A stretch of 64,000 bases of DNA from Isoetes taiwanensis (Eukaryota > Streptophyta > Lycopodiopsida > Isoetales > Isoetaceae): contig JAJEKV010000013.1 of the NCBI GenBank assembly GCA_021234155.1, positions 12,614,669 to 12,678,668 of the forward strand. The letters are read 5' to 3'. Positions within the stretch are counted from its first letter, which is position 1. Each line of letters begins with the position of its first letter. Below the pieces are notes generated by a model. The model saw only the letters and a list, made by a program, of their open reading frames with translations, was not told where the DNA came from and did not search any database. Shown here piece after piece: positions 34,687 through 46,263 of this stretch. Both the position numbers and the translations under genes were made by a program.

Positions 34687-35440
34687 TTAAAAAACTGCAC
34701 CAAAGGATCTGATTTTGGCATGTAGGAGCAGAAGAGAGGTCTGTTTTTCGGTATTGGGTGTTCGTGAAGAACCCCCAGCGATGTCGGCAAGCTCAACCGC
34801 CTTGTGATCCCTAAGCTCCAGGCTGAAGCCTATTTTCCTTTGCACCATGACATGCTCTACTTTGAAGACTTCCAAGGTAACAGCTGGCAGTTTAGATACT
34901 CTTACTGGCACAGCAGCCAAAGCTATGCTCCAATTCCACTTTCCATGTATGGATCTCCGAAACAAGGCCATCAACAGGTGTAGCCACATAGTATCTCGGC
35001 TTTTCAAAATCCTCATCAATGGGGTCGGCTTCATATGGAACTTGTGCAATTGAAACGCAAATTCCTCCACCATCATATATCACAAAATCATCCAGACGTT
35101 TGGCAGGTAAAGTTGCAAGTTCAAGCATTGCTGCTGATTCCAACCTTGATGTTGATCTTTCAACTTCCATAGTGCCATTAGAATTACTTGTATACCCAGC
35201 ATGAAGATTTTAGATCATAACCTTCTTCCCCCTGTATTGACGTATCCATATGTGCTTCTTTGGTTTGCTGATATAGTTCCAGACAATATTTTTCCAGCTC
35301 TTGCAAGCTCTCAAAGCCCCTAAAAAAACCATTTTTTCGCAGTTCGGTTTCTGAAGAGTCTAGATGAAGGAGGTAATTCAGACGTCGCAAACCCACGTCG
35401 CTAAATGACCATTCTCTTTCACATCTAGAGATAAGATTAT
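34687..35440 (-). pseudogene. unidentified gene remnant
   Basis: Three minus-strand frames follow one another: CEREWSFSDVGLRRLNYLLH and LQELEKYCLELYQQTKEAHM (to 35184), DDFVIYDGGGICVSIAQVPY and [20 protein letters not shown] (34892-35170), then [20 protein letters not shown] (34700-34890). Codon-like composition and consistent strand suggest one former protein with two frame changes or short introns. I recognise no family. Confidence 0.4.
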
Positions 35441-35710
35441 TTCCAGAAAGACCTGATGAAGCCGCATTGATATGGACGGATCAATCAGTCAATAATCAAT
35501 AAATCCCTTTTGCCGGGGATGTTTCAGAATTAACGCTATGTTTCAGAATTCGCCATCGCCCTAAACCTAGAATCCGCCATCAGGACGTCGGGACAAGCGG
35601 CTGCAAGTCATATTAAACACTATAATGCTTCGGCGGACAAAAGGTAAAAGTGTGGGATTTTTCTTATGTTCTTGCACAAATTTTAAGGCTTTATCCTGTT
35701 CTTCTCTCAG

Positions 35711-35843
35711 CAACAATGATTGACAACAAGCCTATTGTCAAGTTACCTTCAAGGATTGTAAACTTGGAACAACTGGATTTTGACACAGAACAACGTCAGT
35801 TTTATAATGAACAGTTTTATAGCGGTAGCACACTTCTACTGTG
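35711..35843 (+). pseudogene. SNF2-family helicase exon fragment
   Basis: After a strong acceptor (CCTGTTCTTCTCTCAG|CAACA) the frame reads TMIDNKPIVKLPSRIVNLEQ and DFDTEQRQFYNEQFY before a stop. '.IDGKPIV.LP.K.V.L..V.F...ER.FY' is the conserved link between the two helicase lobes in SNF2/RAD16-like remodelling ATPases of plants. Only this link is present, with no helicase motif. Confidence 0.55.
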
Positions 35844-35984
35844 ATGATGCATGCGCAGGCAACACGCTTAAATGAAGTTGCAGGTTGATCGTCAGAGTCT
35901 TTTTCGCATGTATCAATCGCATGGTGTATTGAATTTGTAATCCTAAAAAACCATTAACCTTCGTGTATAAAAAATATACGTCAC

Positions 35985-36190
35985 AATGCGACCTTCTACG
36001 TCACATATACGTACTGACGTGTCATATACGTCACATACGCCACATATACGCATCGACATGTCACATACGACACATATAATGTATTGACGGTCATATACGC
36101 CACATATGTCACATATACATACCGACGTGTCACATACGCCACATATAATGCATCGACATATATCATATACGCCACATACGCATCGACGCG
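35985..36190. repeat. minisatellite, ATACGCCACATA type
   Basis: Six or more degenerate units of about 30-38 bp share ATACG(C/T)CACATA and CATCGACxTGTCA. Length and sequence vary between units. Confidence 0.7.
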
Positions 36191-36545
36191 GTCATACGCT
36201 CGGGAGACACCGTCACCCCACCAGGGCGCATAAGTCCACCGGCGCGACAGATGGGCTAAGAACAGACGCCGCAGCGACGCGGACGCCTCAATCGCCCACC
36301 GGCGTAACACCGCGCCCTCCACCGGGCGCCAAGTCCACCGGGCGTGACGCATGGGCCAGTAATCGGACGCCGCAGCGACGCGGACGCCTTCGCATCCGGC
36401 CGGGCGTGACACTGCCGCCCACCGGGCGCAGCGCCCACCGGCGCGGACAGACCGCCACGCCAATTTATGTCGACGCCGCAGCAGACGCCGTGATGCACGG
36501 CACCGCGACGCGGACGCCGCATTGACGCCGCATGGTCACGCACTG
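36191..36545. repeat. GC-rich minisatellite, 99-bp unit
   Basis: AAGTCCACCGG recurs at about 36231 and 36330 with near-identical 99-bp units containing GACGCCGCAGCGACGCGGAC and a GGGCG-containing tail. A third, partial unit runs to about 36545. This island is very GC-rich inside AT-rich DNA. The long frames on both strands here are a by-product. Confidence 0.75.
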
Positions 36546-36597
36546 TGACGCCACGCGACTCGTACGCCGCAAGCCCACGCCGCTAAATGTCCATTCT

Positions 36598-38033
36598 CCA
36601 AAGAGTATATGAAAAGTCATGAGGGCATGTCTCTTGAAAAGGACATGGCCATTGGAGATATGGATCAATGAGGTGGACCAAATTTTATGTGGCTTATGGA
36701 TAATGTGGCAGAATGCATGATGGTTTGCAGGCACGTATAACTTGGGGAATCCCATTCTGTTAACACTCCCTCTTATCCGATGCCTATCAGACAATCTTCT
36801 ATGTTCAGGCTTTGTCTGCATAAAACGAATTTGTCTTTTGGTAGACGCTTTGTAAGAAAAAATCTACCATGTCTTCCGTCACAAGAATCTTTTTCGCATA
36901 CAAAGTGGTACTGGATCTCAATATGTTTTGATCTAGCATTGATTCTTGGTTGTGTTGCCATGATTATGCAACTTGTGCATTACCCCCGGGGATACCACTT
37001 AGTGTATAAGGGATACGCCATGTGCGAGGAAGGGGTCATAAAAACCCTTCAGATATCTTTTTTTTTTAAGGTCTAAAAACCCCTTCCGTATGAAATACAT
37101 CACTAGAGATTGGATTTTTAAGGTCTAAAGAACCCCTTCCCCGCATGCGTATTCATACGCTTTAGGTTAAAAAAAACCCCTTATCGTCCACTCACATGCT
37201 ATATACGGCCTACACTATGTGAATCCCCCGGGGCATTACCATTACCATTGGTTGTGCGGCCTACCTTTACCATTGGTATAGATTACTTGGCAAATGGGTC
37301 GAAAGGGTCGATCCTTCATTGTTTGATCGTGTCTTCATCTTAAAAGCTGATCTAAAATCTTTATTAGCGAAAGGCATTTCTCCTTCCAAGATTTTCGTCC
37401 ACCAGAGTCAAGATGTCTTAACACTTTTCCAAATGGCATCAACGATTTAAGTTAAGGTAGGCGGTATCGATCTGTTGAAACAATTTGTTGTTTGGTGTGA
37501 TAACTACAAAAAAAAAAAAAAAAGTTGTATAAGTCCGTTAAAACTCCATTTGTAATAACCCTTGGGCAAGTATCGCCTTGCGCTTCCCATTTAGACTACA
37601 AACTATTTGTTGGATTTTATACTTTAATAAACTTCCTTGTGTCATTTGCATAATGGGTGTGTCTTGCAATATGTGGGTATGCATTTTATTATAGTTTTTG
37701 CTTCAATTTATATGGTAACGGTCTTGGGGCATGAGTAGTGGCATATTGCGAGGAACGGAAAAGTTGCGTATGTAGCGAAATTGTTGTTGTTAGGTGTGTT
37801 CAGTTTCCGAGCATGAGAATTAATTGTGTTGTATTGAATTTATGCTTTTGTAGATGGCACAAATGAATTATGAATCTAAATATTGAAATAACATCCTATG
37901 GAAGATAAAGTCATGAGTCGATCTAGTCGCTTCATCCCGAAATTAAATATGATGCATATGGCGTAAAAACGAGAATCTTATATAATCATACAAAATTGAA
38001 TAGATTTTGGAATCATATATTCATGTATGAATT
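36598..38033. repeat. right array unit 1 (with 250-bp insertion)
   Basis: This truncated first unit has partial copia LTR (minus) to 36765, the end of copia RNase H (minus, 36773-36961, broken), the 250-bp inverted-repeat insertion, and the kinase tail (plus, about 37250-37449, ending LTLFQMAST then stop). The 3' flank of the kinase gene follows to 38033. It joins GC-rich satellite at 36597. Confidence 0.85.
36984..37233. mobile_element. 250-bp terminal-inverted-repeat element, copy 1
   Basis: The ends are CCCCGGGGATACCACTTAGT and, on the other strand, CCCCGGGGGATTCACATAGT. A 6-bp duplication CATTAC flanks it (36978-36983 and 37234-37239). Units 3-5 of the same array lack it and show the empty site. 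The interior repeats AAGGTCTAAA..CCCCTT in both orientations. No coding. Confidence 0.88.
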
Positions 38034-39590
38034 TGAGAATATAGAACTCGCCGCGGAGAGACAGAGAGTGCCAGATCGAAGGGCTCCCTCGTAGTCGTGC
38101 AATGCTTGAGTTGAACTGTATTGAAATATGGAAAATAGGACAATTTATGTAAGCAGGTGAAAGAGTATATGAAATGTCATGAGGGCATGTCTCTTGGGAA
38201 AGGACATGGCCATTGGAGATATGGATCAATGAGGTGGACCAGCTTATGTGGCTTATGGATAATGTGGCAGAATGCATGACGGTTTGCAGGCACGTATAAC
38301 TTGGGGAATCCCATTCTGTTAACACTCCCTCTTATCCGATGCCTATCAGACGATCTTCTATGTTCAGGCTTTGTCTGCATAAAACGAATTTGTCTTTTGG
38401 TAGACGTTTTGTAAGAAAATCTGCTACCATGTCTTCCGTCACAAGAATCTTTTTTCGTACAAAGTGGTACTGATCTCAATATGTTTTGATCTAGCATTGA
38501 TTCTTGGTTGTGTTGCCATGATTATGCAACTTGTGCATTACCCCCGGGGATACCACTTAGTGTATAAGGGATACGCCATGTGCGAGGAAGGGGTCATAAA
38601 AAACCCCTTCGTATACGCTTTTTTTAAGGTCTAAAAAACCCCTTTCCGTATGAAATACATCACTAGAGATTGGATTTTTTAAGGTCTAAAGAACCCCTTC
38701 CCGTACGTATTCATACGCTTTAGGTTAAAAAAAACCCCTTATCGTCCACTCACATGCTATATACGGCCTACACTATGTGAATCCCCCGGGGCATTACCAT
38801 TACCATTGGTTGTGCGGCCTACCTTTACCATTGGTATAGATTACTTGGCAGCGGTCGAAAGGGTCGATCCTTCATTGTTTGATCGTGTCTTCATCTTAAA
38901 AGCTGATCTAAAATCTTTATTAGCGAAAGGCATTTCTCCTTCCAAGACTTTCGTCCACCAGAGTCAAGATGTCTTAACACTTTTCCAAATGGCATCAACG
39001 ATTTAAGTTAAGGTAGGCGGTATCAGATCTGTCGAAACAATTTGTTGTTTGGTGTGATAACTACACAAAAAAAAAAAAAGTTGTATAAGTCTGTTAAAAC
39101 TCCATTTGTAATAACCCTTGGGCTGTTACTGCCTTGCAGTTTCCCATTTAGACTACAGCTATTTGTTGGATTTTATACTTTAATAAACTTCCTTGTGTCA
39201 TTTGCATAATGGGTGTGTCTTGCAATATGTGGGTATGCATTTTATTATAGTTTTTGCTTCAATTTATATGGTAACGGTGCCGGGCATGAGTAGTGGCATA
39301 TTGCGAGGAACGGAAAAGTTGCAGATGTAGCGAAATTGTTGTTGTTAGGTGTGTTCAGTTGCCCGAGCATGAGAATTAATTGTGTTGTATTGGAATTTAT
39401 GCTTTTGTAGATGGCACAAATGAATTATGAATCTAAATATTGAAATAACATCCTATGGAAGATAAAGTCATGAGTCAGATCTAGTCGCTTCATCCTGAAA
39501 TTAAATATGATGCATATGGCAGAAAACGAGAATCTTATATAATCATACAAAATTGAATAGATTTTGGAATCATATATTCATGTATGAATT
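38034..39590. repeat. right array unit 2 (with 250-bp insertion)
   Basis: Copia LTR on the minus strand at 38034-38324 (begins TGTTAACAG, ends TTCTCA in sense), preceded in sense by polypurine AAGAGGGAG and the copia RNase H end (about 38332-38510). The second 250-bp insertion is at 38542-38791. The kinase tail (plus, 38806-39006, 66 aa ending LTLFQMAST) and its 3' flank follow. Confidence 0.9.
38542..38791. mobile_element. 250-bp terminal-inverted-repeat element, copy 2
   Basis: Same length, ends and CATTAC duplication (38536-38541, 38792-38797) as copy 1. It sits at the same point of its unit, so it was copied by array duplication rather than inserted twice. Confidence 0.88.
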
Positions 39591-39886
39591 TGAGAATATA
39601 GAACTGCCGTGAGAGACAGTAGCAGCAGACTGGAAGGGCTCCCTCGTAGTCGTGCAATGCTTGAGTTGAACTGTATTGAAATATGGAAAATAGGACAATT
39701 TATGTAAGCAGGTGAAAGAGTATATGAAAAGTCATGAGGGCATGTCTCTTGGGAAAGGACATGGCCATTGGAGATATGGATCAATGAGGTGGACCAGCTT
39801 ATGTGGCTTATGGATAATGTGGCAGAATGCATGACGGTTTGCAGGCACGTATAACTTGGGGAATCCCATTCTGTTAACACTCCCTC

Positions 39887-40075
39887 TTATCCGATGCCTA
39901 TCAGACAATCTTCTATGTTCAGGCTTTGTCTGCATAAAACGAATTTGTCTTTTGGTAGACGTTTTGTAAGAAAATCTGCTACCATGTCTTCCGTCACAAG
40001 AATCTTTTTTCGTACAAAGTGGTACTGGATCTCAATATGTTTTGATCTAGCATTGATTCTTGGTTGTGTTGCCAT
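39887..40075 (-). pseudogene. copia RNase H C-terminal fragment (representative of five)
   Basis: PRINARSKHIEIQYHFVRKK and ADFLTKRLPKDKF are the last motifs of copia pol. The stop is followed by the polypurine tract AAGAGGGAG and the LTR start TGTTAACAG. The other copies are near 36773, 38332, 45256 and 46558. The rest of pol is absent, so the repeat unit contains only a copia 3' end. Confidence 0.85.
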
Positions 40076-40944
40076 GCTTATGCAACTTGTGCATTACCAT
40101 TACCATTGGTTGTGCGGCCTACCTTTACCATTGGTATAGATTACTTGGCAGCGGTCGAAAGGGTCGATCCTTCATTGTTTGATCGTGTCTTCATCTTAAA
40201 AGCTGATCTAAAATCTTTATTAGCGAAAGGCATTTCTCCTTCCAAGATTTTCGTCACCGTGAGTCAAGATGTCTTAACACTTTTCCAAATGGCATCAACG
40301 ATTTAAGTTAAGGTAGGCGGTATCGGATCTCCGCCGAAAACAATTTGTTGTTTGGTGTGATAACTACACAAAAAAAAAAAAGTTGTATTAGTCTGTTAAA
40401 ACTCCATTTGTAATAACCCTTGGGCTGTTACTGCCTTGCAGTTTCCCATTTAGACTACAGCTATTTGTTGGATTTTATACTTTAATAAACTTCCTTGTGT
40501 CATTTGCATAATGGGTGTGTCTTGCAATATGTGGGTATGCATTTTATTATAGTTTTTGCTTCAATTTATATGGTAACGGTGCCGGGCATGAGTAGTGTCA
40601 TATTGCGAGGAACGGAAAAGTTGCAGATGTAGCGAAATTGTTGTTGTTAGGTGTGTTCAGTTGCCCGAGCATGAGAATTAATTGTGTTGTATTGGAATTT
40701 ATGCTTTTGTAGATGGCACAAATGAATTATGAATCTAAATATTGAAATAACATCCTATGGAAGATAAAGTCATGAGTCAGATCTAGTCGCTTCATCCTGA
40801 AATTAAATATGATGCATATGGCAGAGAACGAGAATCTTATATAATCATACAAAATTGAATAGATTTTGGAATCATATATTCCAAAATCCTGGAGTTTTTG
40901 GCGGACGTTTTGGCGGACGTTTTTGGCGGTTGCGGACTTTTCGT

Positions 40945-41694
40945 ATGCCTCCAAAGAAAAAAAATGGGTCACCAGCAGATGGTGACCTAATAGAATACGA
41001 TGGGGATTCAGCACATCTGATCAGTCTCCTGCAAGAAATGAAAGCAGAAATTGCTGGACTAAAAGGAGAAATCGTTGGATTACGAGGAGAAGTTTCGTCA
41101 GTAAGAAAATCTTTAGATGAGGCTTTGCATCAAAATACCATGCTCACATCCCAGAATGCAGAACTGGCAGTAGCAATTAAACCAGCAGTGGATTATAATG
41201 CTCAAATTACAAATTTAGAATCGAAATTGGCCTCTCTAGTTGCTGAGACTACTAAAGAGCAAATGATACTTCATAGGCAGCACGTTACTGCAGAACAAGC
41301 AGATCTAGATATGAGAGCAAAAAATTTAAAGATTGCTGGTCTTCCTGAATCGGATGATGAAGATATAACCGAGACACTTAGACAGTTTTTTGCAGACACG
41401 ATGCATATTCATGAACCTGGGTTTGTGTCAGGAAGACGATTGGGCAAGCCAGGATATCACATACGCCCTATTCTGGTAAAATTTAAGAACAGAGAAGCCA
41501 GAGATAGAATTATGAACAATAGGAGCTCCCTCAAAGGAGAAAAAGGAATCTGGTTAGATCAAGATATGACACCAACTCAATTGGAGATCAGAAAAAAGGA
41601 GTGGTTAAAAGTAAAAGAGGCAAGGTTATCAGGCTGGGTTGCATATCTAGATCAAAGCGGTAAGGCAATCATCACAAATAGAAAACGTAGCTAG
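40945..41694 (+). CDS. LINE ORF1, RNA-binding chaperone-like
   Basis: The start ATG at 40945 (MPPKKKNGSPADGD) is chosen because the frame upstream is flanking DNA and leader. The 249-aa protein has a basic N-terminus, a coiled coil (residues ~25-110: LQEMKAEIAGLKGEIVGLRG and later LESKLASLVAETTKEQ) and an RRM-like domain (NLKIAGLPESDDEDITETLR, RPILVKFKNREARDRIM) ending in LDQDMTPTQLEIRKKEW. This is the layout of L1-type ORF1 proteins that trimerise and bind LINE RNA. The frame is intact. Confidence 0.85.
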   Translation: MPPKKKNGSPADGDLIEYDGDSAHLISLLQEMKAEIAGLKGEIVGLRGEVSSVRKSLDEALHQNTMLTSQNAELAVAIKPAVDYNAQITNLESKLASLVAETTKEQMILHRQHVTAEQADLDMRAKNLKIAGLPESDDEDITETLRQFFADTMHIHEPGFVSGRRLGKPGYHIRPILVKFKNREARDRIMNNRSSLKGEKGIWLDQDMTPTQLEIRKKEWLKVKEARLSGWVAYLDQSGKAIITNRKRS

Positions 41695-41706
41695 GGATTT
41701 GGGGCC

Positions 41707-44700
41707 TTGAAGTTGTGCTCGTGGAATGCACATGGGCTGAATCAGTCCAAAATAGATGCAATAGCAGATCTTTGGAAGCAGAATGATTTATTGTTTTTCA
41801 CTGAGACATGGGAACACCAGTTTCGCTCCCTTCCTGACATCCCTGGCTTTGCCTTGATAGGCCATGTGTGGAATGAAAAACAACCTGGAGTAGGTAGGGG
41901 CTTCGGTGGTGTGGCCATTTATGGTAGAAGTAATCTGTCTGGGGTGTTTATCCTTGAACAAGATAGTAACAAGCAGTATATCTGGTTGAGAATCAATGCC
42001 CTTGGCTTGAACCTATACCTGGCTATCTGCTACTTTGCTCCCAGTAATGCTGCTATATATAATTGCCATGGCATGGACGTAGGGGATCCCTTTCATTCGC
42101 TGTGCATGGATGTCTTAAAATATCAAGCAATTGGAGAAGTGCTAATCCTAGGCGATTTCAATGCACGTACAGCTTGTAAGCAGGCATGCACATATGAAGA
42201 TTTGGCTAATGTGCAAATGGATGAAGTAGAGGATTTATCATTCGACAGGCATTCAGAGGACATCATATCAAATCACAGGGGAATTGTCACTGAAATTTTG
42301 TATGCGATGTAATCTAAAGATTATAAATGGTTTGAGTTGCTTTCCACGCCTCGGCAAGTATACTTGTATGAATCATGCAGTGCTCCAAAGACTGCTTGAT
42401 TATCTCTTGGCAATGAACTTGAATTTGGTCCAAGAATGCACCATAGGTGAGAAGTTACCCGAAATCGCACCATTTACCGCTGCACATAGTACTCAAAACG
42501 AAACTGGAAATGGATTTACAGCAGCCTCCTTTTCAGCCTAGGCTAAGAGTGGATTACAAGCATGCTAAAGCATACAAATGTGCAATTGAAATGGTACTTG
42601 ATGGGGTCAGTTGGTCAGGTATTCTGGAAGAAGATGCTGCAGCATTTACACGCATATTGCTAGAAGCGGCAGACAAGACATTTGGCCACACAAAGAAATG
42701 CATCAAAGGCAGACCTTGCAATGCATGGTGGGACAAAGAATGTAGTGAAGCACGGTCCAAGCTGCCAAGGCATTGTATCCAGAAACCAGCTTGGTATAAA
42801 AGATTTCTAAGATCCAAAAAACGCACCTACTTAAAGCAGAGGCAGATACAACTTGGTAACCAGCTCAAAAAGTCTCCAAAAAGTTTCTGGAACATGTTGC
42901 AGAGCAAAACAGACCAGCCCAATTTGGACCCAAGCGCCTTGGCTAAATTTGTAAGAGATATTTATGAAAAGGAAAATGCTGAGGGCATGCCAATTTCAGC
43001 GTGTGATGTAGATTTGTTTTCCGAGGATGAAGTTCAGGAGGCCATATCGGAGATGGGTAATGGTAAAGCACATGACATTGATGGCATATGCGTGGAGCTG
43101 CTCAAATGGGGAGGTCCAAAGACATTGTCTGCTCTCACACAAATGGTTAATTCTAGTGTACAGTCCGGGCTACCAGCCAACTCCAAATGGAAGATGAATA
43201 GGGTCCATCCTATTCATAAGGCAGGGGACAGAAAAGAAGTCAGCAATTATAGAACTATTTTGATTGGTAATACTTTTGCCAAGATTCTGGGCAGCCTCTT
43301 AGAAAAGAAATTAAGTGTCTGGGCTGAATTAAACGACAAAAGGTCACGTTTTCAAGCGTGATTCGTGAAGTATCATAACACTTTGGATCACATGCTCACG
43401 CCCCCGTGCTCATAGAAAAGGCAAAGGCTCCAAATAGCACCTTATACATTGCATTCATTGATTTCTCTAAGGCATTCGACATGGTACCAAGAAAAGACTT
43501 ATGGGAAAGAATGGTTCAGATCGGGGTCCCGTACGAGATCAGAAATGCAGTTTCTCAAACTATACCGAGGTTCTCATAAAACTTTCTCGGGGACTTACCG
43601 AACTAATTAAGAGCACCATTGATGTACGCCGTGGGTGCCCCTTTCTCCCACCTTGTTTGGGCTCTTTGTTGATGAGTCGGATGAATGGCTTGAGGCACGC
43701 CTGCTTATGTGTACAAAACTTCGAACCTATTTGATTCAATTACTCTTGTATGCAGATGATGTTGTGCTGATCGCCAATAAGAAGCATGTTCTTCAGTGTC
43801 ACTTGGATCATCTAGAGACCTTTTGCACAGTAAAGCATATGGCAGTTAACATTGCCAAGTCAAAAATCATGGTCTTTGGGACCCGGGATAGACCCACGTT
43901 TACATATCAGGGACACACTTTGGAGACAGTTGAGCACTATAAATATCTTGGGATAGATTTCTCATCCAAATATAATTGGAAGGAGTGTATAAACAGGCGG
44001 GTTACAGGAGGCAAGATGGCCTTGTACAGCATGATGAGGAAGTGCGGTAAAGCGGCTTTATACGATTGGGGGCTCAAGAGGATTCTGTTTAAAACTCTGG
44101 TGCAGACAATAGTACTATATGGGGCCCCCATATGGGGACCGGGTATCTCAGCCAAACTATGGATGCAAATTGAGCACGTTCAGAAAACATTTCTGAGAGA
44201 GGAGCTTGGTATAAAACGGCAAACCCCTTACGCCATCATGTTGGCTGAGGCAGGGATGTTCCCGCTGGAGGTGGAAGCACTCTTTCAGGCGGTTAATTTT
44301 GTGAATAGGCTGGGGGAACAATCCGAAGATCGGGTATCAAATGTGGCAATGATGGCCTCAGGCAATCATTGCCTTCTGAAAGAATGGGCAGGTAAATGGG
44401 GAATAACAGATTCAAACTGGCCAGAAAATAAGAAGGATGCACGTTCTTTGGTAGAGCAACTAGCCATTGAGCGTATGTGGGCGGAGCCTGGTAGTAGAAT
44501 GGAACACTATAAGAGGCATGTTAATCAGATGATGGTATATCAAAGCCCAGAGTATCTAAACGCGAACATCCCCCGCGCATTCAAGCAGATCATAGCCCGC
44601 TATAGAACCAGTTCTCACAGATTGGAGATCGAGACAGGCCGTTGGTCCAAGACCCCTATTGAGGATCGGTTGTGCAGGTTATGTGACACAAAAAGTATAG

Positions 44701-44870
44701 AGGATGAGTTCCACGTATTTACATCTTGCCAGGCATATGAAGACATCAGAAGGAAGTTTGACATTCATGCAGTGGATTTTTCTTCTTTGTTTGCTTTATC
44801 TCCTTTAGACATAGGATCATATTTTAAATCAGTGGATGCACATCGCTCATTTTTGTTGAAACTATGCTGA
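41707..44870 (+). pseudogene. LINE ORF2: endonuclease-reverse transcriptase, frame-broken
   Basis: Frame 41707-42312 is the APE-type endonuclease: LCSWNAHGLNQSK, FFTETWEH, GEVLILGDFNAR. The C-terminal SDH motif, in a shifted frame at about 42450, reads SHHLPL. The reverse transcriptase frame 42447-43361 has KMNRVHPIHKAGDRKEVSNY, and after a stop AFIDFSKAFDMVPRK. The third frame 43635-44870 has PLSPTLFGLFVDE, LLYADDVVLIA (catalytic YADD intact) and a C-terminal Cys/His cluster (CRLCDTKSIEDEFHVFTSC). At least three frame changes and a stop near 43360 disable it. Confidence 0.9.
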
Positions 44871-44959
44871 TATTTTGTACTCAGGCTCCATGGCCTCTTC
44901 ATAGGCCCTAAGAGAGCTACTTAATAAATTAAATTAAATTAAATATTCATGTATGAATT

Positions 44960-46263
44960 TGAGAATATAGAACTGCCTTGAGAGATAGTAGCAGCAGACT
45001 GGAAGGGCTCCCTCGTAGTCGTGCAATGCTTGAGTTGAACTGTATTGAAATATGGAAAATAGGACAATTTATGTAAGCAGGTGAAAGAGTATATGAAAAG
45101 TCATGAGGGCATGTCTCTTGGGAAAGGACATGGCCATTGGAGATATGGATCAATGAGGTGGACCAGCTTATGTGGCTTATGGATAATGTGGCAGAATGCA
45201 TGACGGTTTGCAGGCACGTATAACTTGGGGAATCCCATTCTGTTAACACTCCCTCTTATCCGATGCCTATCAGACAATCTTCTATGTTCAGGCTTTGTCT
45301 GCATAAAACGAATTTGTCTTTTGGTAGACGTTTTGTAAGAAAATCTGCTACCATGTCTTCCGTCACAAGAATCTTTTTTCGTACAAAGTGGTACTGGATC
45401 TCAATATGTTTTGATCTAGCATTGATTCTTGGTTGGGTTGCCATGCTTATGCAACTTGTGCATTACCATTACCATTGGTTGTGCGTCCTACCTTTACCAT
45501 TGGTATAGATTACTTGGCAGCGGTCGAAAGGGTCGATCCTTCATTGTTTGATCGTGTCTTCATCTTAAAAGCTGATCTAAAATCTTTATTAGCGAAAGGC
45601 ATTTCTCCTTCCAAGATTTTCGTCCACCAGAGTCAAGATGTCTTAACACTTTTCCAAATGGCATCAACGATTTAAGTTAAGGTAGGCGGTATCAGATCTG
45701 TCGAAACAATTTGTTGTTTGGTGTGATAACTACACAAAAAAAAAAAAAAAAAGTTGTATAAGTCTGTTAAAACTCCATTTGTAATAACCCTTGGGCTGTT
45801 ACTGCCTTGCAGTTTCCCATTTAGACTACAGCTATTTGTTGGATTTTATACTTTAATAAACTTCCTTGTGTCATTTGCATAATGGGTGTGTCTTGCAATA
45901 TGTGGGTATGCATTTTATTATAGTTTTTGCTTCAATTTATATGGTAACGGTGCCGGACATGAGTAGTGGCATATTGCGAGGAACGGAAAAGTTGCAGATG
46001 TAGCGAAATTGTTGTTGTTAGGTGTGTTCAGTTGCCCGAGCATGAGAATTAATTGTGTTGTATTGGAATTTATGCTTTTGTAGATGGCACAAATGAATTA
46101 TGAATCTAAATATTGAAATAACATCCTATGGAAGATAAAGTCATGAGTCAGATCTAGTCGCTTCATCCTGAAATTAAATATGATGCATATGGTAGAAAAC
46201 GAGAATCTTATATAATCATACAAAATTGAATAGATTTTGGAATCATATATTCATGTATGAATT
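44960..46263. repeat. right array unit 4
   Basis: LTR 44960-45248 (minus), copia RNase H end 45256-45444 (minus), kinase tail 45470-45675 (plus) and 3' flank; 1,304 bp, without the 250-bp insertion. An A-run in the flank (45736 onward) differs in length between units. Confidence 0.9.

Larger units (their letters stand above)
40882..44942 (+). mobile_element. L1-type LINE, near full length
   Basis: This 4,061-bp insertion into array unit 3 is flanked by ATATTC (40876-40881 and 44943-44948). The empty site CATATATTCATG is seen in the other units. The 5' end is a short GGCGGACGTTTT-rich leader, two ORFs follow, and the tail is (AAATT)n instead of poly(A). The ORFs are described separately. The copy has frame breaks in ORF2, so it is not active. 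Confidence 0.93.
39591..44959. repeat. right array unit 3 (interrupted by a LINE)
   Basis: LTR 39591-39879 (minus), copia RNase H end 39887-40075 (minus; INARSKHIEIQYHFV, MVADFLTKRLPKDKF) and kinase tail 40100-40306 (plus). The 3' flank is broken at 40881 by the LINE and resumes at 44943. Without the LINE the unit is about 1,302 bp. Confidence 0.9.

Noticed and set aside
36106-36543. Long overlapping ORFs on both strands (139 aa plus, 155 and 95 aa minus)
   Set aside because: They follow from the stop-poor GC-rich 99-bp repeat and the adjoining short repeat.
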